Positions 16,721 to 25,680 are shown, counted from the first letter of the stretch. The stretch: 64,000 nucleotides of DNA from Chelativorans salis (GCF_025336525.1 NZ_JAOCZP010000005.1:62001-126000), one strand, 5' to 3'. The notes: generated by a model not told the origin, from the sequence alone. Made by a program: numbers and translations.

Positions 16721-18242
16721 TGACAGTACCCTGCTTCAAGGCGCCTGCTCTGCGTCCAATGCGTTGCATAAGTGGCAGGACGAGAAGCAGGACCGCCGTG
16801 GTCACGATGATTCCGATCGACCCATTGCGTTCCAGGAAGATCCAGAAGGATCCGCGCGATATGGTCAGCGTCTGGCGCAGGGCCTCCTCCGCGAGCGGCC
16901 CCAGAACCAGCCCTAGAACCAGCGCGGCGGGAGAGAAGCCATAAAGCCGCATGAAGAAGCCGACGATCCCGGCGGTGAACATCAGGTAGACCTCGATCAT
17001 CGAGCTGGAGACACTGAATGTCCCGAGCGTGCAGATGACCAACACGATGGGCGCGAGGATCCGGTATGGCACGCGGATGATCTGCACGAAGAGCGGGATT
17101 GCGAAGATATTGAGCGCCAGGAGTGCCATGTTGCCGAGATACATCGAGGCGATCAGCCCCCAGGCGAATTCCGGATTCTGCGTCATGAAGAGCGGACCCG
17201 GACGCATCCCCCAGAGAAGAAAGGCCGCCAGAAGGACCGCGGTCGAGGCCGAGCCGGGAATTCCCAACGTCAGCAGCGGGATCATCGCGCCCGAGGAAGC
17301 GGCGTTATTCGCGGCTTCAGGCGCCACCAGGCCCGCCATCTCGCCCTTGCCGAAGTTTTTCGGACGCTTTGAGAAGGAGCGCTCGAAGGAATAGGCCATG
17401 AGCGAGGCGATGGTCGCCCCTGCGCCAGGGATCACACCCACCACGAAGCCCAGGATGGACCCGCGCACCAGCGTGAACTTCGTGTCTACCCAGTCGGCCA
17501 AATCGGGCCAGAAGCCCTTCTTCCGGTCATATTGCGCAATGGAGCCCGACCCGATGCGATGAAGGCCCCGGTAGAAGGCAAAGTAGAGTTCGCCCAGGCC
17601 GAAGAGGCCGATGGCGATCGGAATGAAGTGAATGCCGCCGATCAGCTCCGCGGAACCGAATGTGTAGCGGCTCTGACCTGTTTCGAGATCTACGCCGACG
17701 GTGCCGAGCGCGAAACCGATGAGGGCGGAGAGCACGCCGAGCTTCCAATTCTCCCCGATCATCACGATCAGGGTCAGCATCCCCAGAAGCGCCAACAGGA
17801 AATACTCCGGCGGGCCGAAGTTGCGGGCGACGTGGGAAAAGGCCGGCGCCAAAAGCGTGATCAGGATGACACCCACTGTCCCCCCGGTGAACGAGGCCAC
17901 CGCCTGCATCACCAGCGCGGGACCCGCTCGCCCCTTCTGGGCCAGCGGATAGCCGTCGAAAGTACTGGCAACAGTCGCGGATTCGCCCGGTGTGTTCAGC
18001 AGGATCGAGGTAATCGTCCCGCCATACATCGCCCCGTAGTAGATCGCGGCGAGCATCATCACGGCGCCGATCGGATCCATCCCGAAGGTGACGGGCAAGA
18101 GAATCGCCAGACCCGCCGCGGGGCCGAAGCCAGGAATGATACCGACGATCATGCCCACCATCGCACCAATCAGCAGATACACCAGATTGATGGGGCTGAT
18201 CGCAACGGACAAACCCATCCAGAGGTCAGCGAAAAGGTCCAT
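16695..18242 (-). CDS. tctA: TctA-family large permease subunit (second TTT system)
   Basis: This is a 515-residue permease subunit with about 12 hydrophobic segments. TTT marks include MVGIIPGFGPAAGLAILLP near the N-terminus, YYGAMYGGTITSILLN and the mid-loop GVIPGAGATIASLMAYSFE. The start was set at the ATG at 18242 (MDLFADLWMGLSV), as in related TctA proteins. A GTG at 18275 would add 11 residues. Order on the minus strand is tctC, tctB, tctA, then the Ldh-type dehydrogenase and GntR type B. Confidence 0.93.
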   Translation of the reverse strand: MDLFADLWMGLSVAISPINLVYLLIGAMVGMIVGIIPGFGPAAGLAILLPVTFGMDPIGAVMMLAAIYYGAMYGGTITSILLNTPGESATVASTFDGYPLAQKGRAGPALVMQAVASFTGGTVGVILITLLAPAFSHVARNFGPPEYFLLALLGMLTLIVMIGENWKLGVLSALIGFALGTVGVDLETGQSRYTFGSAELIGGIHFIPIAIGLFGLGELYFAFYRGLHRIGSGSIAQYDRKKGFWPDLADWVDTKFTLVRGSILGFVVGVIPGAGATIASLMAYSFERSFSKRPKNFGKGEMAGLVAPEAANNAASSGAMIPLLTLGIPGSASTAVLLAAFLLWGMRPGPLFMTQNPEFAWGLIASMYLGNMALLALNIFAIPLFVQIIRVPYRILAPIVLVICTLGTFSVSSSMIEVYLMFTAGIVGFFMRLYGFSPAALVLGLVLGPLAEEALRQTLTISRGSFWIFLERNGSIGIIVTTAVLLLVLPLMQRIGRRAGALKQGTVSEAEDAGV

Positions 18243-18289
18243 GAAGGGAAGGCTCCAGTATATCGGGTTACGCACCGGCGCGGAGCGTT

Positions 18290-18742
18290 TCAGAAGGGAA
18301 GCGGCAGTACGCCCTCGGGTATCGCGGCGTTCAGCAGCCTGTCGAAGAGCACATAGATCGCGGCGGGCACCAGCAACGCGACCAGTCCATTCTGTAGAAG
18401 GCGGTTCCGGTTCAGCACCGACAAGGTGACAAAAAGGAAGATCACCGTTGCCGGAATGCCGCCGATCAAGCCCAGCGACAGCACATAAGCCACGCCAAAA
18501 CCCATTATTAGCGCCACCTGGCCGGCGTAACCGCCGACGTCGGAGCGTCCCTCGGCCGCACTTGGCCGCAATTCGGCGCTCATGCTCCAGAGAGTGAAGA
18601 CCACCATCAAGACCCCGATGCCCCGGGGGAAGAACCCCGGCCCCAGCCGTCCGGTCATCGTCAGAAAGTCCAGGTTTGTGAAAGCCACATAGGAATACAT
18701 GAGCCCCGCAGCGAGGATCACGACGAAGAAGATGATACGCAT
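18290..18742 (-). CDS. tctB: TctB-family small permease subunit (second TTT system)
   Basis: This 150-residue protein has four hydrophobic segments (RIIFFVVILAAGLMYSY, a second near PRGIGVLMVVFTLW, then two further ones), as expected of TctB. The ATG at 18742 is preceded by GGAG six bases away. An in-frame ATG at 18754 is less likely because a strong hairpin directly abuts it and leaves no room for a ribosome site. It sits between tctC and tctA of the second TTT operon. Confidence 0.88.
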   Translation of the reverse strand: MRIIFFVVILAAGLMYSYVAFTNLDFLTMTGRLGPGFFPRGIGVLMVVFTLWSMSAELRPSAAEGRSDVGGYAGQVALIMGFGVAYVLSLGLIGGIPATVIFLFVTLSVLNRNRLLQNGLVALLVPAAIYVLFDRLLNAAIPEGVLPLPF

Positions 18743-18754
18743 CTCAGGCTCCAC

Positions 18755-18789
18755 GGGGGCCGCCGGACGGGATTCGGCCGGCGCCCCCC
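18755..18789 (-). other. intercistronic GC-rich hairpin between tctC and tctB
   Basis: Twelve-base arms (18755-18766 and 18778-18789, eleven of twelve pairs matching) flank an 11-base loop in the tctC-tctB gap. No U-run follows, so a complete terminator is unlikely. Such hairpins after a binding-protein gene are known to protect upstream mRNA or to attenuate read-through, giving excess binding protein over permease. Confidence 0.65.
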
Positions 18790-18802
18790 TGTCAGGTCTG
18801 CT

Positions 18803-19789
18803 TCACTTGATCGCGCCCTGCGCGCGCAACACCTTTTCGAACCCATCCTGGGCATTCTTCAGGAAGGTCCCGAAGTCATCGCCGTATTTGATATTCTCGG
18901 TCAGGAGGTTGGTTTCGATGTACTTTTCCCATTCCGGAGTCTCCACGATCTTCTCGACCGTAGCGCGCCAGAAGTCGACCGCCTCCTGCGGCGCATCGGG
19001 AGCCAGGATCAGGCCGCGCGGCATGGACACGCCAACGCCCCAGCCCTTCTCATCCATCGTCGGGACATCACCGAGCGCCGGCGGGGTGGTCTCGCCGCTG
19101 TAGATCAACGCCTTCATATCGCCGGACTCCACGAGGCCGACGATTTCGCCCGGATTGCCGACCATGGCGTCGACAGCTCCCGACAGCAGCGCGGTCTGCA
19201 TGTCGGCCATCGAGTTGAACGAGACGTATTCGAACTCGAAACCCGCCTTCTCCGCGAAAAGCGTAGGCACGATGAAGTCCACGTTCACGGTGCCAGTGCC
19301 GGCGAGCGTCGGCGGCGTCTCCTTTGCGGATTCGATAAACTCCTCGATGGTGTCCCATTCGGAATTGCCGCTCACCATGATGGCGAGGTCATCGGTCGCC
19401 AGCAATGCCAGCGGCACGAAATCGGAAGCCTTCCACGGGGTGTCGGCCTGCAGCGGCGTGGTTATGAGGCTGCCCGAGGTTGTGGAGATGTCGTACCCAC
19501 TGCCGGCCTTGGAATATACATAGCCCCAGCCGACCGCTCCACTGCCGCCGGCCCGGTTCTCTGCCCTAATATCCTGCCCGTACAAGTCGTACTTCTGGAT
19601 GATGTCGATCAGGGTGCGGGCCATGATGTCGTTTCCGCCGCCCGGCCCGAATGCGATCGTCCAATCGAGATCCTTGCTAGGATAATCCTGCGCCAGCGCA
19701 TGGCTGCCGGCGATGAGACCGAGAACGCAACCAGCGGCCAATCCGGTCCCGCGTAGGCCCGTTCCAACGAATTCGCTGATAAATTTCAT
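18803..19789 (-). CDS. tctC: TctC/Bug-family substrate-binding protein (second TTT system)
   Basis: This 328-residue periplasmic receptor starts at the ATG at 19789, behind a GGGAGG site. The N-terminus (MKFISEFVGTGLRGTGLAAG and on to SHALAQ) is a signal peptide, followed by DYPSKDLDWTIAFGPGGGND, the usual Bug start. It differs from the other two TctC proteins here, with a longer loop (GSGYDISTTSGSLITTPL), so a different ligand is likely. It follows GntR type C by 86 bases on the same strand and is probably under its control. Confidence 0.92.
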   Translation of the reverse strand: MKFISEFVGTGLRGTGLAAGCVLGLIAGSHALAQDYPSKDLDWTIAFGPGGGNDIMARTLIDIIQKYDLYGQDIRAENRAGGSGAVGWGYVYSKAGSGYDISTTSGSLITTPLQADTPWKASDFVPLALLATDDLAIMVSGNSEWDTIEEFIESAKETPPTLAGTGTVNVDFIVPTLFAEKAGFEFEYVSFNSMADMQTALLSGAVDAMVGNPGEIVGLVESGDMKALIYSGETTPPALGDVPTMDEKGWGVGVSMPRGLILAPDAPQEAVDFWRATVEKIVETPEWEKYIETNLLTENIKYGDDFGTFLKNAQDGFEKVLRAQGAIK

Positions 19790-19875
19790 GCTTTCCTCCC
19801 ATTTGTGTGCGGTCCTCCCCGCCTTCTCCAGTTCCACCCGGCCAAAACCGGACGCACAGTGCTTCGACAACAGGC

Positions 19876-20550
19876 CTAGAGCGTATCGAGCCAGCGCCGT
19901 TTCCCGTTGATGTGGTGCTGCTCAGCCGCCTGGCGGGCAGCCGGCGCATCGCCGGCCTCGATCGCTCCGACGATCTGCTTGTGCTCCTCGTTCGAGAAGC
20001 GCATTGATTCCGTTCCTCGCAGCACCCGCCGCCGCAGCAGCCGCACTTCCTTGCCCAGCGACGTATAAAGAGCCAGGGTGCGTTTACCCCCCGACAGCTC
20101 CGCGATGCGGTCGTGAAAGGCGAGATTGAGTTCGAAGTAGCGGGCCTCTTCCTCCGTCGCGATACAGCGATCCATCTCTTCCACCCTCTCACGCATTTCG
20201 CGCTTCGCTGCTGCGCTAGCCCGTTCGGCAAGTTGGGCACAGGCGTGGCCAGCAATGACCGCACGCAGATCATAGAGTTCGAGCGCCTCCTCAATCGACA
20301 GCTGCCGCACGAACGCGCCCTGATTGGCGACCGAAGCGACGAGCCCGTCACGCTCCAATAGCCGCGCAGCCTCGCGGATCGGGCCGCGACTGACGCCAAG
20401 CACCTTTGACAACGCCTGCTCGTTGAGGCGCATGCCTGCCCCCAACTCACCCTTGAGGATCATCTGTTCCAGCCTGTCACGCACGATGGTGGTCAGCGAC
20501 CTCTCGCGGCGTGCAGAAACCATGGCCTGTGTGTCGTTCGAAATTTCCAT
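19876..20550 (-). CDS. GntR-family (FCD subfamily) regulator, type C
   Basis: This 224-residue GntR regulator has a wHTH near residues 30-75 (ALSKVLGVSRGPIREAARLLE) and a FCD domain (YFELNLAFHDRIAELSGGKR). I placed the start at the ATG at 20550. The open frame continues upstream to 20625, but that stretch contains an inverted-repeat operator (20578-20607), so it is more likely promoter than coding sequence. The gene heads tctC-tctB-tctA-dehydrogenase-GntR type B, and is divergent from the SDR-aminotransferase-propeller genes. Confidence 0.92.
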   Translation of the reverse strand: MEISNDTQAMVSARRERSLTTIVRDRLEQMILKGELGAGMRLNEQALSKVLGVSRGPIREAARLLERDGLVASVANQGAFVRQLSIEEALELYDLRAVIAGHACAQLAERASAAAKREMRERVEEMDRCIATEEEARYFELNLAFHDRIAELSGGKRTLALYTSLGKEVRLLRRRVLRGTESMRFSNEEHKQIVGAIEAGDAPAARQAAEQHHINGKRRWLDTL

Positions 20551-20577
20551 GCCGATAAAAGAACGCTCCTTTTTCAG

Positions 20578-20607
20578 ATTGTCAACAGTTTTCACGCTGT
20601 TGACAAT
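20578..20607. promoter_or_regulatory. putative GntR operator, TTGTCAACAG/CTGTTGACAA repeat
   Basis: Perfect 11-base arms ATTGTCAACAG and CTGTTGACAAT are separated by 8 bases. The site is about 28 bases upstream of the GntR type C start and 150 bases upstream of the divergent SDR gene. The half-sites equal those of the palindrome at 14844-14867 apart from the outermost base(s). Autoregulation, and control of the tct operon behind the GntR gene, are the likely roles. Confidence 0.78.
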
Positions 20608-20756
20608 TTTTATGGCCCGCTCCATCTTCCCGGCTTAGGAGGACCTTTCACGTTCCGGATTCTCCGTAGTCACCGTGCCAGGATTGCGAGGCGTGCGCGC
20701 GCCTATGGCTGCGCCTTGGAACGTGGCTGGCCAGAGACAAAAGAAAAGGATTTGGA

Positions 20757-21497
20757 ATGACCGACAGACCTCTTGCTGGCAAAACCGCCTTCATCTCCGG
20801 ATCGGGAAGGAACATTGGGCGCGCCATCGCCGCGCAACTTGCAGGCCTCGGGGCCAACGTGGTGATCAACGGCGCGAGCAACCGCCAGGCCTGTGAGGAT
20901 ACCGCCGGACTGGTTCACGCGCAGGGCACCGAAAGCCTGATTGTCATGGGGGACATGGGCCGAGCGGAGGAGATTGCGGCCATCTCGAAAGCGGCGCTCG
21001 ATCGGTTCGGCACAATCGACATCCTCGTGAACAATGCGGCCGTCCGGCCGCACAAGCCTTTCCTGGATATGGACGAGAGCGACTGGCATTTCGTCGTCGA
21101 CACAAGCCTTACCGCCGCCTTCCGGACCACGCAGGCATTCCTGCCCGGCATGGTGGACAAGGGCTGGGGCCGGATCATCAGCATGACCGGAATGAAGGCG
21201 ATCAAGGGCTATTTCGAAGGTGCGCCGATCTCTGCGGCAAAGCACGGGATCTGGGGGCTGACCAAGGCGCTTGCCACAGAGTTCGGGCCACACGGCATCA
21301 CTGCCAACGCGGTTTCCCCGGGCCAAACCCTGACCGAGGGACGGGATGGCACAGACCCGAAGAAGCTGGCATCGATCCCCGTGGGCTTCATGGGCGCGCC
21401 GGAAGACGTGGCCGCGGCGGTCACCTTCCTCGCCTCACCCGCCAGCCGGTTCGTCAACGGTCAGATGATCGGTGTCAATGGCGGCCAAGCCACGTGA
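20757..21497 (+). CDS. SDR-family protein lacking the catalytic Tyr
   Basis: This 246-residue short-chain dehydrogenase/reductase-like protein has the cofactor motif ISGSGRNIGRAIA, NNAAVRPH at the NNAG position and a C-terminal VNGQMIGVNGG. Aligned with FabG, the YxxxK motif reads ISAAK (Ile158, Lys162), so the catalytic Tyr is missing. The Ser position is Thr144. It may be a non-canonical SDR or use another residue. An AAGGA site precedes the ATG. It is the first of three plus-strand genes divergent from GntR type C. Confidence 0.87.
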   Translation: MTDRPLAGKTAFISGSGRNIGRAIAAQLAGLGANVVINGASNRQACEDTAGLVHAQGTESLIVMGDMGRAEEIAAISKAALDRFGTIDILVNNAAVRPHKPFLDMDESDWHFVVDTSLTAAFRTTQAFLPGMVDKGWGRIISMTGMKAIKGYFEGAPISAAKHGIWGLTKALATEFGPHGITANAVSPGQTLTEGRDGTDPKKLASIPVGFMGAPEDVAAAVTFLASPASRFVNGQMIGVNGGQAT

Positions 21498-21519
21498 TGC
21501 GGTGAGGAGAGGACCGAGT

Positions 21520-22713
21520 ATGGTGCGTATTTCAGAACGCCTGACCCGCCTGCAGCCTGCCGCCACTCGCGTGGTGTCCGAGAAAGCCGCCGACTTGCGA
21601 CGGCAGGGCCGGGACATCATTTCGCTTTCCACCGGCGAGCCAGACTTCGTTTCGCCACCCGCTGTGATGGAAGCCGCTCGCCGGGCGCTGGACGCGGGCC
21701 ATACTTTCTACACCCCCGCCGCAGGTCTGCTGGAACTGCGCGAGGAGGTGGCTCGCTATTACAAGACCCGGTTCGCTCTTGAATACGAGGCGCGGGAGGT
21801 GATGATCGGCGCAGGGGGCAAGCCCTTGCTCTTCGAAGCCTGCGCCGCCCTGCTGAATCCCGGCGACGAGGCAATCATAATCGCCCCGGCATTCGTCAGC
21901 TATGTAGAACAGGTCCGCTTCTGCGACGCCAAGCCGGTGATCATCGAAACCGACCCACAGACGCTCGACTTCTCGCTCGGCGACATCCGCGCGGCGATCA
22001 CCGACCGCACGCGGATGATCATGCTCAACGCGCCCAATAATCCTTCCGGCCGCATCTATGGCGATGACCTCGTGGTCGGTCTTTGCGAACTCGCGATCGA
22101 ACACGATCTGACGATCATCAATGACGAAATCTATGAACGGATCATTTTCGACGGGATCACATACCGCAATCCACTAAATCTCTGCCCCGCGGCGCGGAAC
22201 CGGATGCTGCACATCAACGGTGCATCGAAAAGCCTTGCCATGACCGGCTGGCGCATCGGCTTCGCCATTGGGCCAGCGGAATTGATCAAGCGGATGACGA
22301 TGCTTCAGGGGCACAATACCTCCGGCCCGAGCTCCATTGCGCAGTGGGCTGCGCTTGGCGGGCTGCGGAACGGGCAGGAGCAGATCGATGCCATGGCCGC
22401 CCAGTATCAGAAGCGCAAGGATCTGATCACGGCGCGGCTCGGCCGGATGCCCTATCTGCGCTACATCCCGCCGCAGGGCGCTTTCTACATATTCGCGGAT
22501 ATTCGGGCCGCCTACGGCAAGTCGGTCGGCGACATGACCATTACAGACGATGTGAGTTTCTGCGAAGCGCTGCTTGAATATGCGGAAATCGCCGCGATTC
22601 CCGGTGCCGCTTTCCTGCAGCCGGGCTTCTTCCGCATGTCCTTCGCCACCTCGGAAGACATCATCGAAACTGCCATGACACGGATGCACGACTTTCTGGC
22701 CGCTCTCGCCTGA
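21520..22713 (+). CDS. PLP-dependent aminotransferase, class I/II (aspartate aminotransferase-like)
   Basis: This is a 397-residue fold-type I aminotransferase. It has STGEPDF near residue 40, NAPNNPSG at about 170-177, the PLP-contacting Asp in NDEIYE (about 202), the Schiff-base Lys237 in GASKSLAMTGWRIG and the carboxylate-binding Arg near the C-terminus (FFRMSFA). The start at 21520 has a GAGGAGAGG site and directly precedes the conserved RISERLTRLQPAATR. It probably transaminates a 2-oxoacid made or imported by neighbouring functions. The donor and acceptor cannot be read from the sequence. Confidence 0.9.
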   Translation: MVRISERLTRLQPAATRVVSEKAADLRRQGRDIISLSTGEPDFVSPPAVMEAARRALDAGHTFYTPAAGLLELREEVARYYKTRFALEYEAREVMIGAGGKPLLFEACAALLNPGDEAIIIAPAFVSYVEQVRFCDAKPVIIETDPQTLDFSLGDIRAAITDRTRMIMLNAPNNPSGRIYGDDLVVGLCELAIEHDLTIINDEIYERIIFDGITYRNPLNLCPAARNRMLHINGASKSLAMTGWRIGFAIGPAELIKRMTMLQGHNTSGPSSIAQWAALGGLRNGQEQIDAMAAQYQKRKDLITARLGRMPYLRYIPPQGAFYIFADIRAAYGKSVGDMTITDDVSFCEALLEYAEIAAIPGAAFLQPGFFRMSFATSEDIIETAMTRMHDFLAALA

Positions 22714-22741
22714 TCATCGCGCTCCACACAGGAACAACCAA

Positions 22742-24028
22742 ATGACCCACAAGATCATCGACCTATCCGACGAGGTGCCGATCCGTCGCGCGGGCGACGG
22801 CAGCCTCCACAGTTTTTTTGGCTACTACAACAAGACCAATTTCGGTCCCAGCGACGCCCGGCTTCTGGGTAACCGCACGCCGCTTTTCACCGGCGACCTG
22901 ACTGGCCGTGAAGTGGCAGAGGTAGGTTTTTTCGATCTCACCGACGGCGACCGCTGGCACAAGCTTGGCGAAACCACCGCCTGGAACTGGCAGATGGGCT
23001 GTCAGTTGCAGTGGCTGGGCGATACGGGCCAGGTCATCTACAACACCCGCGCGACGACAGTGCCGGGCCCCGACAACATCTATCCGGACTTCCGCTCCCA
23101 GGTGGTGGATCCCGCAACAGGGGAAAGCCGGGAACTTCCCGCGCCCATCTACGTCATGGCGCCCAATGGCCGATTTGCCCTGACGATCAACTACTCACGT
23201 TTCATAAAGACGCACCGCACCATCGGCTATCCGGCCACGCGTGCCGAACCCGGCCTGCCGCTCGCTCCCGACGATGACGGCATCTGGCGCATGGATATCG
23301 AAACCGGCAAGACGGAACTCATATGTTCCCTGCGCCGCCTCTTCGAATTCGAACATGTGCCGTCCATGGACGGGGCGACGCACTGGATCACCCATATGGA
23401 GGTGAACCCCTCCGGTACCCGCTTCCTGTTCATCCATCGCTGGACGGAGCGGCCGGATGACGAGTTCTGCTACCTGCATCGGCTGTTCACCATCAACGGC
23501 GACGGCACCGGTCTGCACCTGCTGGAAGACACGGACCACCCCCTGCCCCAGCTCGAGAAGGATTTCGACCCGAGCTCCCACGGCACCTTCGACTACGAGA
23601 AGTCCGAATGGCAGATTTCCCACCCCCTGTGGAAATCCGACGACGAGGTCATCGTCTGGGGTCCGCATGAAGGCGAGATTCACTACCAACTCTATAACGA
23701 CCGGACGGGCGACGTGAGCGTTGTGGGAAACGGTATCCTCACGGAAAACGGGCACATGACCTATGGCCGGAACGGGCGTTGGATGCTGTCGGATACATAT
23801 CCCGACGCCAAGACCAACGAACGCACGCTGTTCCTTTTCGACTGCGAGAAGGAGGTGCGCTACGATCTGGGTACCTTCTACACCCCCGCAGATCTGGGCA
23901 AGCACAACCGCTGCGATCTGCACCCGCGCTGGAGCCGGGACAACCGAGCCGTCTGCATCGATTCGGTGCATGAAGGCTGCCGGCAGATGTACCTGCTCGA
24001 CATCGCAGCGCTGCTCGATCGCCTCTGA
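22742..24028 (+). CDS. uncharacterised beta-propeller protein, oligogalacturonate lyase-like
   Basis: This is a 428-residue soluble protein without a signal peptide. Repeated strand patterns (PNGRFALTINYSRF, PSGTRFLFIHRWTE, NGRWMLSDTYPD, HPRWSRDNRAVCIDS) indicate a TolB/WD-like beta-propeller. The blocks LSDTYPD and DLHPRWSRDNRAVCIDSVHEG resemble those of PL22 oligogalacturonate lyase-type proteins, which use clustered His to hold a metal. Several His residues are present (ITHMEVNPSG, ENGHMTYG, KHNRCDLHPR). Whether it is a lyase is unknown. It ends the SDR-aminotransferase set. Confidence 0.7.
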   Translation: MTHKIIDLSDEVPIRRAGDGSLHSFFGYYNKTNFGPSDARLLGNRTPLFTGDLTGREVAEVGFFDLTDGDRWHKLGETTAWNWQMGCQLQWLGDTGQVIYNTRATTVPGPDNIYPDFRSQVVDPATGESRELPAPIYVMAPNGRFALTINYSRFIKTHRTIGYPATRAEPGLPLAPDDDGIWRMDIETGKTELICSLRRLFEFEHVPSMDGATHWITHMEVNPSGTRFLFIHRWTERPDDEFCYLHRLFTINGDGTGLHLLEDTDHPLPQLEKDFDPSSHGTFDYEKSEWQISHPLWKSDDEVIVWGPHEGEIHYQLYNDRTGDVSVVGNGILTENGHMTYGRNGRWMLSDTYPDAKTNERTLFLFDCEKEVRYDLGTFYTPADLGKHNRCDLHPRWSRDNRAVCIDSVHEGCRQMYLLDIAALLDRL

Positions 24029-24060
24029 GAGATGCAGACGGATGTGACACCGGCCGCGCT

Positions 24061-24927
24061 TCAATGCGCAGCGTCGCCGGCAAAATAATGATGAATGAAA
24101 ATCATAGAACGCTGGAGAGCGACGATGTTGCGCGAAAGATCGACATCGGAAAAAGGCAGCCCGACGAATTCGTTCGGCACGAGGCGCTTGGTGAGTTGCG
24201 GCAAGACCGTGACGGAGGCGCCATGGTCGACGAGGCTCATGGCGGTAGTCACGTTTTGCACCTCGAAGCGCCAGTCGAGCTGTTTACTTAGACTTCCCAG
24301 GGAGTCCTCGATGATCTGGCGGTTGATGGATTGCGTTCGGATACGAACGAGGCGCCCTCCGAGCAGGTCGCTTCTTGCCACGCTCTTGCGGCCAGCCAAC
24401 CGGTGGTGTTTCGATACGAGTAGAACGTAAGGCTCCGTGCACAGGTGTTCGATTTCGAGGTCCCACGGATTTGCGCCCGTTATGGTGATCCCGAATTCGG
24501 CCTGGCCTTCCTGCACAAGCTTGACGATCCGACCCGCCGGCTGATCGAGCAGGACCACTTCGAGACCTTGGTTCGCGTTGGAAAAATCCCTGATCAACTC
24601 CGGAAGGTGGAAGATCGAAACGGTGGGAAGGCAAGCGAAGACCAGCCTGCGCCGCGATTCACGCCCGCTGTCATGAACGGCGCCGTAGAGCTCCGCCAGG
24701 GCATCCATTTGCTCGCGAACCTGCGGAAGGAGATCTTGTCCCGCGATGGTCAGCGAGACATCACGCGAGGTACGCACCAGGAGGCGCGTACCCAGATCCG
24801 CCTCGATCTTGCGAATGCGATGGCTCAAAGCGGTCTGCGTAAGATTGAGCCTCTGGGCAGCCCGCGAGAAGCTGCCCAATTCGGCTACGGCCATGAATGC
24901 CTCAAGGCCCAGCTAATCTACACGCAT
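24061..24927 (-). pseudogene. LysR-family regulator with in-frame stop at codon 5
   Basis: The frame encodes a LysR regulator with HTH (LGSFSRAAQRLNLTQTALSH) and effector domain to the end at 24061. The expected start is the ATG at 24927, behind a GGAGG site. It reads ATG CGT GTA GAT TAG and then continues in frame as LGLEAFMAVAELGSF, exactly where LysR helix 1 belongs. The TAG at 24913-24915 therefore interrupts codon 5. Translation could restart at the ATG at 24894, giving 277 residues missing the first part of helix 1. I cannot tell a mutation from a base-call error. It lies after the dienelactone hydrolase gene on the same strand. Confidence 0.72.
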
Positions 24928-25023
24928 CCGGCTAATCCCCTCCTTCGCCGAACTTTGTGCTGCGTTCCAGTACCTTTTGAGCAAGGCGTCCCGCCCTGAG
25001 CGGGCGGGAGCGCATCGCGCCGG

Positions 25024-25680
25024 TCAGGCGAGATGTTTATCGAGGAACCCGGCCGTGCGCTCATGCGCAAGCTCGGCCGCGTCGGCGACGTAGCTGGGTC
25101 GTGCATCGTTGGCAAAGGCGTGCCCGGCCTCGTACGTATGCACGATCATGTCCGGCAGATAAGCCTTGGCCTGATCCAGCATTTCCGGCGGAACGTGGTC
25201 GTCCTTCGTGCCGAAATGACCGAGCAGCGGTGCCCTCAAAGGGCTGTCGAGATATTGCGGCAGCCGCGTGCCGTAGAAGGCGACGGCAGCGGCGACATTG
25301 AGTTTCTGCGCAGCGCGCAGGGCAAGACCTCCACCCCAGCAGAAGCCGATGACCCCGACCTTGCCACCCTTGGCGGCGAGCGCCTGTACGGCCGCCTCGA
25401 CATCGCGCATGGTCTCCTCGAGAGTGGCGGCGAGCATCAGATCGCGTCCACGCGGGCCCTGGTCGAAAGGAATGACTGCGCCCCTCTCGCGGCGATCGAA
25501 CAGCGCCGGTATGGCGACGTCATAGCCCAGCTTCGCATAGCGAGCCGCAACACTTTTCAATTGGTCTGTGACGCCGAAAATCTCCTGCAGGATCACGACA
25601 CCGCCACGCCGGGTTCCCTGGGCCGGTACCATCCAGCAGTCGAGCTGATGCCCATCCGACGCGGTCAGTTGTGTCATCAT
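25024..25680 (-). CDS. dienelactone hydrolase family protein
   Basis: This 218-residue alpha/beta hydrolase is of the dienelactone hydrolase family, which opens lactones formed in aromatic degradation. Visible marks are the conserved Glu in VILQEIFGV (about 33), the nucleophile Cys in GFCWGGGLALR (about 118), the Asp region (GTKDDHVP) and the His in YEAGHAFAN. AAGGA precedes the pair of ATGs at 25680 and 25677. It follows the TAXI-TRAP genes of the LigI/GalD/LigK/GalB operon by about 80 bases, so it may act on a lactone intermediate. It is not homologous to LigI. Confidence 0.88.
   Translation of the reverse strand: MMTQLTASDGHQLDCWMVPAQGTRRGGVVILQEIFGVTDQLKSVAARYAKLGYDVAIPALFDRRERGAVIPFDQGPRGRDLMLAATLEETMRDVEAAVQALAAKGGKVGVIGFCWGGGLALRAAQKLNVAAAVAFYGTRLPQYLDSPLRAPLLGHFGTKDDHVPPEMLDQAKAYLPDMIVHTYEAGHAFANDARPSYVADAAELAHERTAGFLDKHLA

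Noticed and set aside
20551-20625. N-terminal extension of GntR type C
   Set aside because: It contains the inverted-repeat operator; a coding reading of such a site is unlikely and the ATG at 20550 suits the family length.
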